From Tulasnella sp. 424 (taxonomy: Eukaryota; Basidiomycota; Agaricomycetes; Cantharellales; Tulasnellaceae), in NCBI GenBank assembly GCA_019633425.1, contig WSUB01000021.1, positions 295,341 to 359,340 of the forward strand: a DNA stretch of 64,000 bases, read 5' to 3'. The notes beneath the pieces are model-generated. The model was given only the letters and a program-made list of their open reading frames with translations. It did no database searches and was not told the DNA's origin. This document shows, piece by piece, positions 22,541 to 33,923 of the stretch (position 1 is the first letter of the stretch; each line of letters begins with the position of its first letter). The position numbers and the translations under genes are program-made.

Positions 22541-24834
22541 ACCCAGAGAAAGATTGGCCTATGGCCTGCACTCTTCGGCCCCTGATTGTTCTGGACTCGA
22601 GGGAAAGTCGTGCTTGATTATCCGACCCTAAGAATAGCGACCCCCTTTGGGTTTCGTGATCTGCATAACTCCAGTCGGACTAATAACGGTCTGTGGCTTG
22701 GATTGAACGCCAAGATCACAATTTCCCAGATAAGACATAATTGTTTCGGCAGCCGGCCGCTTCAGGCCGTGAAAAGTCCATGGCGAACCCCTTCCTACCA
22801 CCAGCAACGAGTTTGCCACGTTGTGAACACCCAACAAGCCACCAAAGTCGACTCGCTTGCGCCGAGGTTGACATAAATTTAGTAAAGATATCAGCATGAC
22901 TTTCTCACAACTCTAGGGGTCTCGATAATGTCGAGAACACTCCGTTGGGAGAATTTTGGGAGAAGAAGGGTGGTGGCTGGATCGAGAGTACCGCGGAGAG
23001 GTGATGTCCCCGGAGATACCCGTGACCACCAAAAACATTCCCAACTGAGTATCTTGGACAGCGAATACCGGGAAAGTCTACCACCAGCGACCTCAATTGA
23101 TGTGATCTCTCAAAGGAAGTTTGGCGACGTCGCAGCTATTGGTGACCACTACCCGAGGCGAATTGTGGCTTCCGAATGAAGATCGGGTTTACGATTCCAC
23201 GTCGACGCGTTTATCAGGTTCCATCAAACTATACATAGATACACTATATTTTTAGACCTCGATTGGTGTAATACCGTGTCTGAATATCAATTGGACTCAC
23301 GGGGACCACGACGTTAAGGAGTCGCGGTTCGGGTGAGGGCTGAGGATAAGGTTTCTCCTCCGCCACTGAAAGAGGGGCACCATGTCATCAGACATATTAG
23401 AAACGTGGTAGCCACGCAACATGCTAACGGGTAGTCGGAAAATCATTCCTCGTAATGGGCTACAGGGACCAGAGCCACCACGCGCACAGCACAGAAAAAG
23501 ACATATTTCACAATGAAACACGAAACGGGAAATATGCATGAACCTGCCTAACGGGGTAATTTAATGCATATTTACCGTTCGTATTTGAGGCTGTGATATG
23601 TCTTTTTCTGTCTGGTGATGCACGCAAGGCTCATTGCAATCGCGTGGTACCTACGCCTCCCACGAACTTTTACAGTGGCTGAGAAGTTAAATTGCATAAT
23701 GTGTGTGGGACGGCAATCTATCTTTCGGGCTTCAAGCCGTCACAAGGTGCTTGAATAGCGGAGCGCCCAATGCTTTTTTTAGAGGGCAAGCCACAGGCGT
23801 TGCCCGCGACCTCCCCTTTTTCGAGAGTTCTTCGACCTTCCGAGTGTGATCCATTCCAGTTTAGTCCCACGATAGCCTTCGAGAGACCCAGCCGTCATAT
23901 ATGTTCTACCAGCCTAGCCATCCGAATCGTAGAAGGTTAAGGCTAGTTCTGGGATCTCTGCGGCTGGCTTCTCGGCAGGTTGCCAACATTCAACATATTT
24001 GCACGGAGTGGGCGATTTCTCGTCAAGATAAATTGTCTCAACTTACTTCATCCTAGTCAGTGTTTCTGCCTTGGCTTTAAATTGACACTATCTGCGCGAC
24101 GCTGGTTTACGAAGCATGAAGGTCGCCCAAGTACTGAGTTATGGGTCTTGGAACCAGATATATGTCGTGGATGAACAAACTACTTTACAATGACCATTAA
24201 TGGTACTTGAGTGAGAATGAAGACGTCTGGCAAAGTCGGAGTCAGTCCGATAGTCTATATTCTCGGGCCAGTATTCGGGGAGAGCCAAGATTGAACATCG
24301 AACGATCTGAAGAGATCTGGAAAATGCATATAGCTCTCGGTTGCAGCTCATGCCCCATGCTCGCCTAGAGCGACTGCGTTGGCGATGCCGAGGTCGAGGT
24401 GTGTGCTGAAGGTGGGGGAACACGCGGTGGGCGAGCGGCACGTTTCTTTCGAGACGGTGGCAACAGCGTCGATCAGTCTCCCTCATATATATGGAGAGCG
24501 CAACGCGTGACCCAGCCGCGCAGAAACATTATTGTGCAGGAAATTTACGAACATGGAATACAATCCGGATAAATCCGAGTCCAGTCGGCCGAAAGGTCAT
24601 GGGCCCGTATGTGCTGGAGCTCTCCGGATGGTTCAATTGATAAGCATTTGTTTGCGGACATCCAATGCCAACCTGATCACAGAGTGAGCGTTGACGTCCC
24701 CCTAAATCAGAGAACGAGAGCAAGGGATTCAGTGTAACTGACGTAAGCGAATTGATCAGTCTCTCACCGCATCAGGACAAGAAGGGTTTGAGTGTGGTGC
24801 GGAACGAGAGCCCTGGGCTACCGTTGAGTGCCTC
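22541..24834. other. Spacer between Tle1-like and membrane-protein genes, copy A
   Basis: Shared with 33,924-36,600 and 50,446-52,300. Conserved blocks include gatcgggtttacgattccac (near 23,180 and 34,547) and the gatggttcaattgataagcat block (near 24,627 and 52,110; one base differs in B). Frames differ between copies; no gene is supported. The region probably holds both divergent promoters. Confidence 0.5.
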
Positions 24835-25269
24835 CACTGTTTCCTATACTCCGCCCCGTCATTTTGCAAGGTCATACCAAAAAAAAAAAATAACTACACC
24901 TGGGAGCTCCGGAGGAAGAACGAGGACTGGGTTCTGCTCTGGACCGTACGGTGCATCATCGCCTACGGTTTCTTCTCTTTGCTCTTGCAAGTAGCGGGAA
25001 CGATCCTTATGGTCGAGGCGTTAAGACCATTCGCCCCGGTGCTCCTCGCCGATATACTAAACTCTATGGTCTGCGTAGTGGGCATGGGCGCCTACATGGC
25101 TGTCACACTGTTGGAACGACATACGGCACGGGAGAGGATGAGAAAGTTGGTTCGTGCAGCCTCTTGGCCCTTACCGAAAGTGCGGAGAAGGTCGAGGCAG
25201 GTAAGTGAATTACCTCACAAGTAAGGTACCCTCGAGCCTTGTTATCCGATCCAGTATCTGTGCATGTAG
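24835..25269 (+). pseudogene. Four-pass membrane protein, decayed copy A
   Basis: Homologous to the 3' half of the intact genes at 52,658 and 54,015. Exon 1 and the first part of exon 2 are deleted, and a 12-base A run near 24,889-24,900 shifts the frame. Downstream the frame is clear: LLQVAGTILMVEALRPFAPV, a membrane segment, LLERHTARERMRKLVRAASW. The terminal GTAAGT donor (25,201) and a last micro-exon (YLCM, ending at 25,269) persist. Confidence 0.8.
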
Positions 25270-25829
25270 TATATGCCCTTCTTCACTCGAAAAGAAAATG
25301 GCAGAATCCATGCCATGAATTTCTTCCAGTGGTACGGTCGTTGGACAGCTTCGGAAGTAAGTGCACGATGCATAAAAACAACAAGACGTGCCTCGCTTCG
25401 CTACGGCACCGGGTTAGGGGAAGGATTGGTTACAAAAGGCCAAAGCGTAGAATATAATGGAAGATGGGGTGAAAGCGGGGGGAACACAAATTAAGAACGA
25501 GTGAGCTAAACACAATATATCATTCAGTGAAAGGGACGGAAATTGAGGTTGTAAAAAAAAGGAGGGAGGATTGAGCAAGAAGGGACCAAGCATCAGGTAC
25601 GAACAAAAGCGGGATGCGGGAAGAGAATGATCATACGAGTGAAAGCGAGATGAGCAAAGAGAAGGAGCTAATTATAAAGGAGGATGAGTGGAGGGATCGG
25701 GAAGAGCGCAAGAACAAATAAGACCATCGCCAAGAGCGAGGTATGCTTAAGAGTGTAGTTACCGATATACGACGCAAGACAGCAGTACTAGAATTAAAAT
25801 TACCCAAACGATAAGCACGCCATCCTCGC

Positions 25830-27300
25830 GAATGCCAATCTCTTCTACGATCTCGATCTCGGTCTCGAGCACGATCACGCTCCCTCCCGCAATCTCGCTC
25901 ATCTCGAAGACGATCTCCGCCCCGCTCAAGGAGGTCGTGTTCCCGATCCCAATCCCTATACCGGTAACTGTCTCTGTCTTGGTCATCCCAGGTTGGCCTT
26001 GGTCCGCCGTATCTCGTAGGTACTGGAGGTAGTGCTCGGTGCGTGCTTGCTCTTGATCCTGTGGGCAACCCGTCAGGTCCGCGCCGAGGCTCGCTCGGTG
26101 ACAAACGCGACAGCATCATTCGGGTGCTGGAAACCAGGTGGAGGCGGAGAGCCTCGTGGTGGTGGGGTACCCGGGCGGCCAAAATAATGAGAGCGAGGCC
26201 TGCCCGTGGGACCACAACTGGCTGTTGAGGTATTCCTACCGAGTCGAAGGGCCAGGGGAGTCGGTGTATGGCCAGGGGATAATGAGATCTCACCCTCTTC
26301 GGCAGGTGTAGAACTCGTACTAACAGGAGCAAGAGCTGCTAGCGAAGTTGGGGGTGGGGGGCCAGCAGCCGATACACGTCTTGGACCGGGGGAGGCCTCT
26401 TTGGAGGCTGAGGGGAGGAGTTGGACATGGTAGCAATCCTTCGCGTCCTCTTCAGCGACAGCCATCGCAGCGCTATGGCGCCGGCTTTGGCTTTCTGGAA
26501 GCAGACTTTTCCGCGGAGTTGACGGGGGACTGATCACTAGTGTCTTCTGAACGGCTGCCATCTTGGACTGGGCTTCCTCATCCACGTCCTCATCCTTATC
26601 CGCCTCTTCATATCAATAGCAGTCACTGATGCGATGGTGGCCTGCGCTGGGGTAGATTTGATGCGACCAGAGTCGGAAGAACTTGTGTCGGTGAACGGGG
26701 CGGACTGGGGGGCGGCAGGGTAGTGGCACCGTAAGCCTGATCCTCGTTGGCTAGATGGAGCCAGTGGGGGTGACTGGGGTGAAACCTTCGCTTCAGTGGG
26801 AGGGGTGCGGCAGCATCTATCGAACAAAAATTCCGAAGTCAGAATAAAAACAATCAAAGAGCTCGGGATGCTGACTGCGTTCAGGAAGGAGTTCTATTTG
26901 CCCTTTGGCTTCCAATTAAGGTTAAGCAGGAAGAACAACGGATATGGAGTCCGCCTCTTGGCGCGATCTGAGCGCTGTCTTAACCGGAAGAGACGTCTGG
27001 AGCAGCGTTCCCGGGTCCGTTCGGCTCCTTCCTTTCCAGGACTAGAACGAGGGCACCAGAGCACGAAGCCGCTGAAGGTTCTTTCTCCATCCCTTTGGCT
27101 TTCTCTTTCTGCTCCTTGGCCGCCCTGGTTAAGCTTCTTCTGCTTAGCATAATCCGCAACGGACATCTTCTTCCTTGCCGGTTTCGGGGAAATGGTCGCT
27201 GCAGACGAAGGCGGCGCAGGAGGTGCTAGAGCATAGCCTGGTCGTTGCATGGGACGTCCTGCTGCAAAGAGTCGACGTGCGAAAAGACAAGGTGTGTCGC
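25830..27300 (-). pseudogene. Remnant of an Arg/Asp-rich, probably nuclear protein, copy A
   Basis: Minus-strand coding traces are scattered over several frames: SPKPARKKMSVADYAKQKK (about 27,130-27,190), a Pro/Ser-rich stretch with TEAKVSPQSPPLAPS (about 26,750-26,800), and a C-terminal RDRDRDRRRD tail (about 25,850-25,990). Relative to copy C, the first segment carries a 4-nt insertion that breaks the frame just after KKLN. The KK-x3-DY-x-K segment followed by an RD tail resembles the C-terminal region of some fungal PHD/SET-domain proteins, but no SET or PHD domain is visible, so identity stays open. Confidence 0.5.
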
Positions 27301-28239
27301 TAACATCGGTGCCTTTTCCTCGGTGTCTCCTCCCAAAGTACCACCAACATTCTTTGCGTAGCCCCTTGTCCAGATATCCTCCAACATGCCTCTCCTTCAA
27401 AACGTTTCTCTTTCTTGGCGCAGACGACGCCTAAAGCTCGAAGACTAGCTACTACGTTAGAGGCTGCAGCATATCGTTGCCCTTGCAAGCTTGACTGATG
27501 ACCAGTCTTAAAGGTCAAAGGTCCGACCGTCTTTTCATTCGCTCTCCGTCGCAATCCTCAACGATCCTCTCTCGCAGGCTTGACGGGAAAGTCTCTCAAG
27601 GGCGGCGCGTCGTTCCAGTCGCAGCACCAAGGTGCATGGTGTGTCGTATGTACCGTTTATCCCTCCTGAGGACATATCTTCAACTCCCTTCCATTTCGCC
27701 GTAGGTCGACCTGTGGCCACTTGCCAAGGCAGCTCGTGAAGCCGGTTCCATGAGAATTCAAGTACCTGAAGCGGTTGGTTTCGATTTGGACCGCGGCGAT
27801 CATCAAGGTGTAGCTCACTTCCCTGACAGCACGGTGGGCCAGGACTTGGCTTATTCGAACACGCACTCATCCCTGAAGGTAACGATCATCGCCTCATTCC
27901 GGTCGCTGCAGTCTTAACCCCTAGTTCTGTTCCCAGAGCTTGTCGCGGCTCCAGGAGAACCCTATCGCAGCGATGGTCTCGCAGAAGCACCCGTGGTCAC
28001 CGCCGGGAGTTGGGAGCACAAGAGAAGTTACTTTGGGGGGATGATGGGAAAACTCTATTACTGGCCCTCGCAAATCTCGGCTCAAGGCCGTTTGGACAAC
28101 CCTGTTCTCCCTGACGAGACCTGGTACCACTTCATACGTCGCGCGACTGGTGAATCCTAGGCGCCTCGAAGATATGGTAGGTCAGCTCTTATTTCCACTT
28201 TTGGGCGTTGCATTGAGGCTCATTCGCTAGGCAGGATCA
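27301..28239. other. Conserved segmental block without a recognisable gene
   Basis: Strongly conserved among A, B (38,911-39,879) and C (55,236-56,200), including tcaagtacctgaagcggttg. Several short frames on both strands are broken by indels between copies. It may be the 5' part of the Arg/Asp-rich gene, now decayed. Confidence 0.45.
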
Positions 28240-30115
28240 CCAACCGCGGTCACGCAAACTGCTTCTTCGAATTGGCGTACATCGACTCCAACGCCAAACC
28301 TTATATCTACATGACCAACTTTGTCGTAGTCACAAGCACCCCCGAAAGCGTTGTCGGAAATCCTGTCACCTGCCTCACCGCTGACGCTCGCGCGAGTCTC
28401 GTTATCTCTCCGCTCGCCGAGTCTAACGCAAAAAGAAGGCAGCTCAGTTCTATTTCGACTATCGCAGAAGACGAAGATGACAAGCGAGAGGGGAATGTCG
28501 ATAGCAATATGAGCCTGCCTCTGTTGTTGATCGGGCCCGGCAGCAGAGGGCGGGTCTCTTTAACCAGGAAGACGACGATAGTGGGAGTGAAGGCGCCGGA
28601 TATAGTGGCGATGGCAACGACGGCGGAGTGGACGTTGATGAACCGGAGCGAGACCCAGCCCTAGAATTACCCCAGTCGAAAGCAAACGACAACGCATGTA
28701 GGAGCCCTTGAGACCCCTTTCAGACGAGGAGATAGGAGAACCTGGGATCGGAAGAGACAATAAAGACGTACCTGCTCCCGATGATGATGTCCAATTCGAC
28801 GTCCGTGATAGCTACGATGACAAGCCACAGCAAAGGGATCAGGAAGAGAAGGGACGAGAACCGTGGAGAGCCCAAGTAGAAAACGGGCTATCCTGGCTAA
28901 GGAGGAGGAGAAGCAAACGCAGAAGACCAAACAGACCGAGCGGGAGCCATTGAAGCAGAAGGGATCCTAAGCCCGAACAAGACGGCGCGGATATTGAGCC
29001 ACGTACGCGTCTGCTCGTATTGTTTTGCTCCGCGTGCTTGGTTACTTATCCACGACCTTGGACCGACCACAGAATCTGACGACGACAACGACGACGACGA
29101 CGACGACGATACTGGGCTTCGTCGAGGGAAGTGATAACGGTACGCTCCTCCTCAATGGTGGCGGGTAGAGCACGCAGTCTTCGGACGTCCACGAGCTAGT
29201 CGAGCTCCAGCGCGTATCAGAAATCGTGTGGATAGTAGAAGAAGAGCCCGAGCCTCTAAATATGCGGCATCGACGACTGGACGATTAAGCCTCTGGGTCT
29301 CAGGAACAACCGTAATAACCGGAAGCCGGCGGTGGCTTGGGTCGAGAATCTGGATGAAGGGTGGAATGCAAAGACGGAGCAAGATGTGTGGCCATTGATT
29401 ATGGCACTAAATAGGAAAAGGAGAAAGGTATGATCGAAATTGCTGGGACCTTACTCACGGGGAAATCTAATCAGGGCGTTCTCATCTTTGTAGTGATTGC
29501 TCAAGCGACCGCAATGTTGAACTCCAAGCAGCCGGTGGATGCCACGCATGCGTTCCAGAAAGGCTTCTAAAACGGTGAATTCGTTGCTGGGGGTGTTGGT
29601 CTACGAGAGACAACACCTATGTGAGTATCTGGGTTCCGTTCGCTCTGGTGCGAAACAAGTGCTAACACGACACCCACAGTTCCTTTACTGTATTGGGGGA
29701 ACGGTCGGCGCTCTGGTGCACCAGAGCACATTTGTTATCGCTCGAAATGGGATGTTTATGGTTCCCCGAGGTGGGCAGAAATCCTTTGGGGACCATTCAC
29801 TCATAACTATCCACCTACTGCTTCAAGTAATCACTACTATCCCGGGAATATCTCCGGCCGTGACTACAAGTTGTTCTTCGTGCAAGCACAAAAGGTCGCG
29901 GAGAAGATGATTCCTTCACCGACGAAGCGTGCGTCGATGGTAGCAAGTCAAACTCCTGGGCCAGTCGCGCGTGTTGGACCTCCGGCCGTTTCAGGGTCGC
30001 CACCCAAAGCGAAGAAAAAATGGTACGAGTTCGATGCGGTGATATCTATTGTTTACAGTTTTGGTTATGCGGGTCTCTTTCATCTCCCTCTGACCGGAAA
30101 CTTTCCTGTACGTCT
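28240..30115 (+). pseudogene. Unidentified plus-strand gene remnant, copy A
   Basis: Stretches with protein-like composition occur in shifting plus frames: an acidic segment (RAGLFNQEDDDSGSEG, about 28,540), a poly-Asp run from a GAC repeat (29,078), AVAWVENLDEGWNAKTEQD (about 29,330-29,390), NGRRSGAPEHICYRSKWDVY (about 29,700-29,760), then KLFFVQAQKVAEKMIPSPTK (about 29,870-29,925). Intron-like GTGAGT...CACAG signals remain near 29,620-29,680. Copy B has a shorter version. I do not recognise the family, and stops between segments indicate decay. Confidence 0.45.
29078..29109 (+). repeat. GAC microsatellite
   Basis: About ten GAC units with one AAC interruption, encoding poly-Asp within the unidentified remnant. 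The run is absent from copy B. Confidence 0.8.
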
Positions 30116-31537
30116 TCGGTGTACCTTGTATCGTATTTTCTCGCCTGTTAACCCCCCCCCCCTCTCTCTCTTCATTGAATTCTTTCGCTGTAGCTAAGGA
30201 GAGAGTGTATAAAGGGGAGGGAACCTGACAGTTGCGGAGTGGTGATCTGGGTAGTGCAAACCTGAGGGATTACGAAACGATCGAAATGTAGATAGACGGA
30301 TAACGTGTAGCAATTCATGGTCTGCTTGTCACTTTGTTTACTTAAATCCATCGACGGAGGAATGAAAAAAGTCCATAGGGTGTCCATATCGTATTCCTTC
30401 ATGGGCAACACTCCGCCACTGGCCGAGCACCGGAATGGACTTTATTACGTACTTTGTATCCCTCCTTGTAAAGCCCCGGCGAGAGCACGCCCTTAAGGCA
30501 GATTGTTGCGGTAAAATCGAGATTCTCTCTCTTCCCCCATGGCTCTATCCTGGTGTCCTTACGGCAATATTAGATCACCACCGAATAGGGTTATGAGAGT
30601 CTAAGCAGCACTGTCCCCTCCGTCCTTGAACAGTTGGAGCTCACTATTAGCCATCTACGCCGATGATATTGTACGTCTCTCAGCTCTAGGGCTTTAGTTC
30701 AACTTTACAGTGGATAGCGCCGGCGCTGGGACCCGCGATGTCTCCAATATCTTCGAGATCCCTTCGAAGAGTGTTATGAGCAACTGTGTGGCTATCAACA
30801 GTCGAGAAGCTTTGAGACTCTCTTTGCCCGCTGTCTCAGCTACCCGACGGAGTCGCTCGGATGAAAGCGATACGGGCGAAGGGGTAATGTGGACACTCGT
30901 GTGTGTTGCTCCAGGGCCTCCACATTGCGCCACTATGCGGACTTTTTACTCAGGCCTTACATGGAGTCCCCCGGAATTCGGGATATAGGTTGTTCTCCAC
31001 AGAAAGCACTAGCAGTTTGAGGCCGTCCTGTAACCCCTGCCGAAGGCAGAGTATCTGCTCAGGCCATCTAGATGCTTCGGCACAAAGCGGAGGCCTATTC
31101 ACCCTTTCCTACCACCGCCGTAGATCCAGGTGTCTGGGCTGTCATGCGCTAGTGTCGTCCACACGGTGCGAGATGCGCCGACGAGGATCCAGATTCTCGG
31201 CCCCCCTTGTGTTCATCAGCGTCACGAGGCTTTATCGCAGGATTCAAAATTTCCGTGGCAGGCGATGCACTTGCGGTATACCATTAAACATGTCGTCGTA
31301 TGATCTAACGGATCATCCTCTCTCCGGTCGATTCGAGTAGCACCCCTGCCCGACTAATTGCTGCCCAATTAAAACTGATTCAGAGTCTGGGGGAGTTGCT
31401 CAATCATATTACGAAGAAAAGTACATATGGTACATATTGAAGGGACAAGAAACATAGTTGGGAGTCAAGAACAGTCATGACATAGCATGTGGATCCTCGG
31501 GTTCGCACCTCAGCGCACAGAGTCTGACGTGCTTCTT

Positions 31538-33807
31538 TCAGTAATCCACATAAACGGGCCCTTGTTTAGGATCGTCCGTGAAGTATCTCGCTCTCGGCTC
31601 GTAGTCAGTCTTGAGTTTAACAGAGCGATGGAACAGAGGAGGTTCATGGCGTATTTCCCGGCCCCGTCCTCGGTTTATACTAACGGTCAAATATCCACCT
31701 TGATCAGCTATTTTCGAACGAGGGTAACGGTAGTTCTAGCTCCACTTACTTCAGTTCCTTCCACTGCTGTTTATTCTCGTCCAAGAAGTGCTTCCACAAT
31801 GGGACATATTCTAAGAGCCACCATAATGAGACTCCTCCCAAGGGGTCGTGGACTTTACCCTGAACATCTTTCTCAAGCTCCTTAAGAACCGATGGCGGTA
31901 GCTCCCACTGTGGCGGCGCTGACTGTGGTAGCACCGACTCCGACTCTCTCGAAGTGCTGCGTTTTTTACCTGAGGCGAAATCATCCTTCGCTTTGAAATA
32001 CTCTTTCAAGGTGGGGATGTCGTCGAAAGCGCGGGGAGCCCAGCAAACACCAGCTACTTTCGTGTCGAACTGCTGTACCATCCAAAGTAGACTGAGCGAA
32101 TTGACTTGTTAGTAGTCTTCTATCGCTGGAGGCTTCGAACGTACCTAGGATTTGCTAGATTGTTCTTCTGTTTTAAGGTATCGACCTCACCTCCACCGAC
32201 GTCTGCAGACCAGGCATCAATGATAACTTAGTGCCAACTCAGAACGTGTCGAAACGACATACCACTATGGCTCCCAGCAAACCACACTTCTCTGCAGTCC
32301 GTTTTTCCCCCCCAAGGAAAGTTGCAGTCGGGACATTGCCTTGCATGCTCGTCATTCACATCACTATCTGAACGGTAGTGTGTCGGATCTGTCCTGCGAC
32401 GAAGGAACAGTATATTGCGAATTGCGGTGCCGATCAGCTTTAGCCCCTCTAATAGGGTGGGCTTTTCTTGAGTTTGTTGCTGTAGACTTATGAATCGGCT
32501 CAGTGCGCTAGGCATGGCCTCTGGAGGCGGTCCATCGAAAGGTGCTCTTGCCCAAGGATTATGTCGGAACTTTGCCCGACGTTCATCGAGAGCAAATGCT
32601 TGGCGGTAGATCTTGACCACGGCGTTGTGCGAAGTAAAGGGCAGAGTCTTGCCATTCAATCCGACCGATGTGACACTGTCCCTGTAGTAATGGTCGACCC
32701 GTTGGCTCTCATTTTCAGGCCTGTCAATTCGATCGTCAACGTACCAGACACCCATGAACTCTATTGTTACGTGACGAGAGAAAGCTTTCTTGAATCCAAG
32801 GGCCTTTTGAACACCGTCATCAGACTTATTCTTGTATCTTTCGAATGCGAATGAAATTTGCTCTTCGTTGCCTTTCGGTAGGAGACCAACCTTGGAGTGC
32901 GAGTCAGAAGTCAGAGACATACCCTTTAAGAAGTAAAGACATGAAATATAGCTCACAATGTGCAACATTCCGGCTAGGCAACGCGCGGTGTAAGCTCCTC
33001 GGCTGAACCCGAACAAGCATATCTTGTCCCCTTCTCGATAGTTCTCCATCAGAAAACGGTAGCCCCCCATGATCTAAAGGAGCAATTGGTAAGTGCAATC
33101 AATGACTAATGTCAGGCTCAGAAGCTCACGTGGTCGTCAAGATACCTAAAACAATTAGGTGATGTCTCGTTAGCAAGCTAGCATCCTCGTCGACGTAGAG
33201 TGATCACTCACCATGCAACAGCCATGTCGATAGCTTTGGAGACTCGCCGCGAAATCGGCCCCACCGCTTTGGTCGGTGAGATGTAAGTACCTAGAGGGGG
33301 CCTTTAGCAAAGAACGGAACGCGACAATAGCAACAATAGCAACACCTTACCGATTCCAGGTTGGTAGTAACACATTTGCCTCTCCGACTTCATCTTGTCA
33401 AGTCCTTCAAAGAGTCTAATCACGTTCGTATTTCCATCATTAAAATACTTTGCAGTGCCATCGAAGCAGAGTATCAGATTTCTAGGTGGGGGTGTGTAAT
33501 TTGGAGCGACGAAGCCAATCGGGCTTGTGTGGGCTTCCTCGTGCGGTGAAGGGGAGCCCTGACTGCCGGGGGATTTCACTTGCTGCAAAACGGAGTCAGA
33601 AGTGGTGAACGGGGAGGGCATCGATACTGTCTGTGGGTGGTCTGATAAGGCAAAAGAAGTGATTCGAGCAGGGGAGACGACGCCAGACGGAGTTTTTGGC
33701 GCGGCCGGGATCGTACTTGCCGTCCAGCCTGCCGTTTCCTCAGACGGTGTTGTTGGGCTCGGGAGTGAAGCGGATGGCATTGAAAAGCGGGTTTTGTCGG
33801 CGCTCAT
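31538..33807 (-). CDS. DUF2235 / Tle1-like alpha/beta hydrolase, copy B
   Basis: Nine exons: 33807-33351, 33290-33212, 33145-33130, 33073-32957, 32890-32745, 32681-32263, 32202-32145, 32091-31750 and 31679-31538, giving 591 residues. Exons 2-5 and 7 have exactly the same lengths as in copy A. Motifs: [15 protein letters not shown] (Ser208), [21 protein letters not shown] (Asp412). The low-complexity leader is shorter than in A and C, exon 8 is 33 bp longer, and the QSKA repeat is absent. Introns after exons 4 and 5 are 66 and 63 bp and open in frame, so unspliced transcripts would still encode a protein with two insertions. It is intact and probably an active hydrolase. Confidence 0.92.
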
Positions 33808-33914
33808 GTTTCAATGGAACGGGTAAAGCGGGGGATGGAGAGTTACCGCGGGGGGGGGGGGGATAATTCGAAGTGGATGACGGTAAATTGGGCTCGATTC
33901 TGTAGGTAGTTGGG

Positions 33915-33923
33915 TTAATTATA
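33915..33923 (-). promoter_or_regulatory. TATA-like element of Tle1-like copy B
   Basis: Minus-strand TATAATTAA, about 110 bp before the ATG; a G run lies just downstream at 33,850-33,861. Confidence 0.5.

Larger units (their letters stand above)
18730..30330. repeat. Segmental duplication, copy A
   Basis: About 11.6 kb matching B (30,540-41,200) in order and orientation, from the block gcaatattagatcaccaccg near 18,760 to the block gatagacggataacgtgt near 30,290. Contents in order: unit-start remnant, Tle1-like gene, spacer, membrane-protein gene (decayed here), Arg/Asp-rich remnant, unidentified plus-strand remnant. Confidence 0.85.

Noticed and set aside
25759..26032. Apparent membrane-like or Ile/Val-rich frames in both directions
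   Set aside because: They are alternate frames of the RD-dipeptide-encoding repeat (gatctcgatctc-type), not real transmembrane proteins.
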